Below, one piece after another: positions 48,221 to 48,787 of a DNA stretch of 48,787 nt. The stretch covers positions 1-48,787 of the forward strand of contig JBBQAO010000021.1 in the NCBI GenBank assembly GCA_038316355.1, in the 5' to 3' direction. The stretch is from Ga0077527 sp038316355 (GTDB lineage Bacteria > Pseudomonadota > Gammaproteobacteria > Burkholderiales > SG8-41). The translations under genes and the position numbers were made by a program. The first letter of the stretch is position 1. Each line of letters opens with the position of its first letter. The notes beneath the pieces were generated by a model. The model saw only the letters and a program-made list of their open reading frames with translations, searched no databases and was not told the origin of the DNA.

Positions 48221-48787
48221 TTATTGCTGTTGGATGCCGGCACTCTTGATGATGGTGGCGTAACGCGCGGTTTCGCTTTTCAGCAGGTCGGCGAGCTGTT
48301 CCGAAGTGCCATACCAGGGCGTGATGCTTTGCGAATCCAGCGTCTGCCGCAGTTCTTTCGAGTCCAGCGCCTTCTGTGCTTCCTGGCTCAGTTTGGTGAT
48401 GATCTCGCGCGGCGTATTCGCCGGGGCGTACATCGCATACCAGATCGACATCTTGAATTCGGGATAACCCGCCTCGGTCGAGGTCGGAACCTCCGGCAAG
48501 TTAGGTACGCGGTTCTCGGACAGCACAACGATCGGCCGCACCCTTTTCTCCTTGATCAGCGGCAGGATCGACGCCACCGACACGATGGTCTGGTCGACTT
48601 CGCCGCTGATCGCGGCAACAGTCGCCATCGTCGCTCCCTTGTATGGCACATGAACGACATTGATTTTCTGCAGGTACTTCAGCAATTCGTTGGCGAGGTG
48701 GTTGGTGGTGCCGGCGCCGCCGGAGCCGTAATTGAGGATGCCGGGCTTGGCCTTGGCCAAGTCAATGAACTGCTTCAGCGTCCTGGC
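48221..48787 (-). CDS. Bug-family TTT substrate-binding protein, C-terminal part (partial, 188 aa)
   Basis: The frame is open to the end of the window, so the signal peptide and first ligand loop lie outside. The visible part starts RTLKQFIDLAKAKPGILNYG, continues with GGAGTTNHLANELLKYLQK and VVHVPYKGATMATVAAI, and later has PEVPTSTEAGYPEF and ANTPREIITKLSQEAQKAL, all typical of the second lobe of Bug receptors. It is followed by a repeat hairpin and then an LDH2-family dehydrogenase gene, so a 2-hydroxy acid ligand is a reasonable guess. Confidence 0.9.
   Translation of the reverse strand, partial: ARTLKQFIDLAKAKPGILNYGSGGAGTTNHLANELLKYLQKINVVHVPYKGATMATVAAISGEVDQTIVSVASILPLIKEKRVRPIVVLSENRVPNLPEVPTSTEAGYPEFKMSIWYAMYAPANTPREIITKLSQEAQKALDSKELRQTLDSQSITPWYGTSEQLADLLKSETARYATIIKSAGIQQQ

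Overview
The window looks like a chromosomal stretch from a betaproteobacterium, probably Burkholderiales-like. The grounds are a GC-rich composition and an unusual density of Bug-family periplasmic solute-binding proteins, a family known to be expanded in Bordetella, Cupriavidus, Comamonadaceae and relatives. Remnants of RAYT and IS256 transposases and several interspersed repeat families also occur. I see no rRNA, tRNA, CRISPR array or replication origin. I also recognise no transcriptional regulator and no TctA/TctB membrane component of the tripartite tricarboxylate transporter, although twelve of its substrate receptors are present.

Layout. (1) 1-4.9 kb: the 3' end of an iron-dependent alcohol dehydrogenase, then minus-strand genes for two adjacent acyl-CoA dehydrogenases, a Bug receptor and an SDR oxidoreductase with degenerate catalytic residues. 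(2) 5-9.5 kb: two tandem paralogous Bug receptors (minus), a CaiB/BaiF CoA-transferase plus an SMR exporter (plus), and a glutathione transferase. (3) 9.6-21.1 kb: an IS256 fragment, then a tightly packed nine-gene minus-strand operon. It starts and ends with gamma-glutamyltransferase-like hydrolases and encloses two Bug receptors, a DadA-like oxidase, an MmgE/PrpD protein and a three-subunit HcnABC/opine-oxidase-type dehydrogenase.

(4) 21.1-33.4 kb: a secreted hypothetical protein and a minus-strand organic-acid block. The block holds an isopropylmalate dehydrogenase-like enzyme, Bug receptors, an FMN-dependent 2-hydroxyacid oxidase with a histone-like lysine tail, a PEP-mutase/isocitrate-lyase family enzyme, an enolase-superfamily enzyme, a LeuCD-like dehydratase, a BKACE (DUF849) enzyme and an HpcH/HpaI aldolase. 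Several gaps here contain interspersed repeats or gene debris. (5) 33.5-40.2 kb: a plus-strand block of MmgE/PrpD, Bug, PdxA-like dehydrogenase, Bug, terminator, Bug, and a LigJ-like 4-oxalomesaconate hydratase, ending in a terminator shared with a 51-residue gene on the other strand. (6) 40.2-44.2 kb: a non-catabolic minus-strand cluster with a tiny Pro/Lys-rich protein, a frameshifted GlsB/DUF2254 chimera, a glycosyltransferase-like protein, a small secreted protein, a cupin and an SGNH hydrolase. (7) 44.3 kb to the end: Bug plus a CaiB CoA-transferase (plus strand), a RAYT remnant with REP-like repeats, then an LDH2-family dehydrogenase and a truncated Bug gene (minus strand).

How the parts work together (inference): periplasmic Bug receptors each sit next to a different catabolic enzyme, which suggests many small cassettes that capture and degrade distinct carboxylates, amides or opine-like compounds. 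The receptors probably share membrane permeases encoded elsewhere. The most system-like unit is the nine-gene operon at 10.1-21.1 kb. Its gene order suggests uptake of an acylated or glutamylated amino compound, release by the GGT-like hydrolases and oxidation by FAD dehydrogenases.
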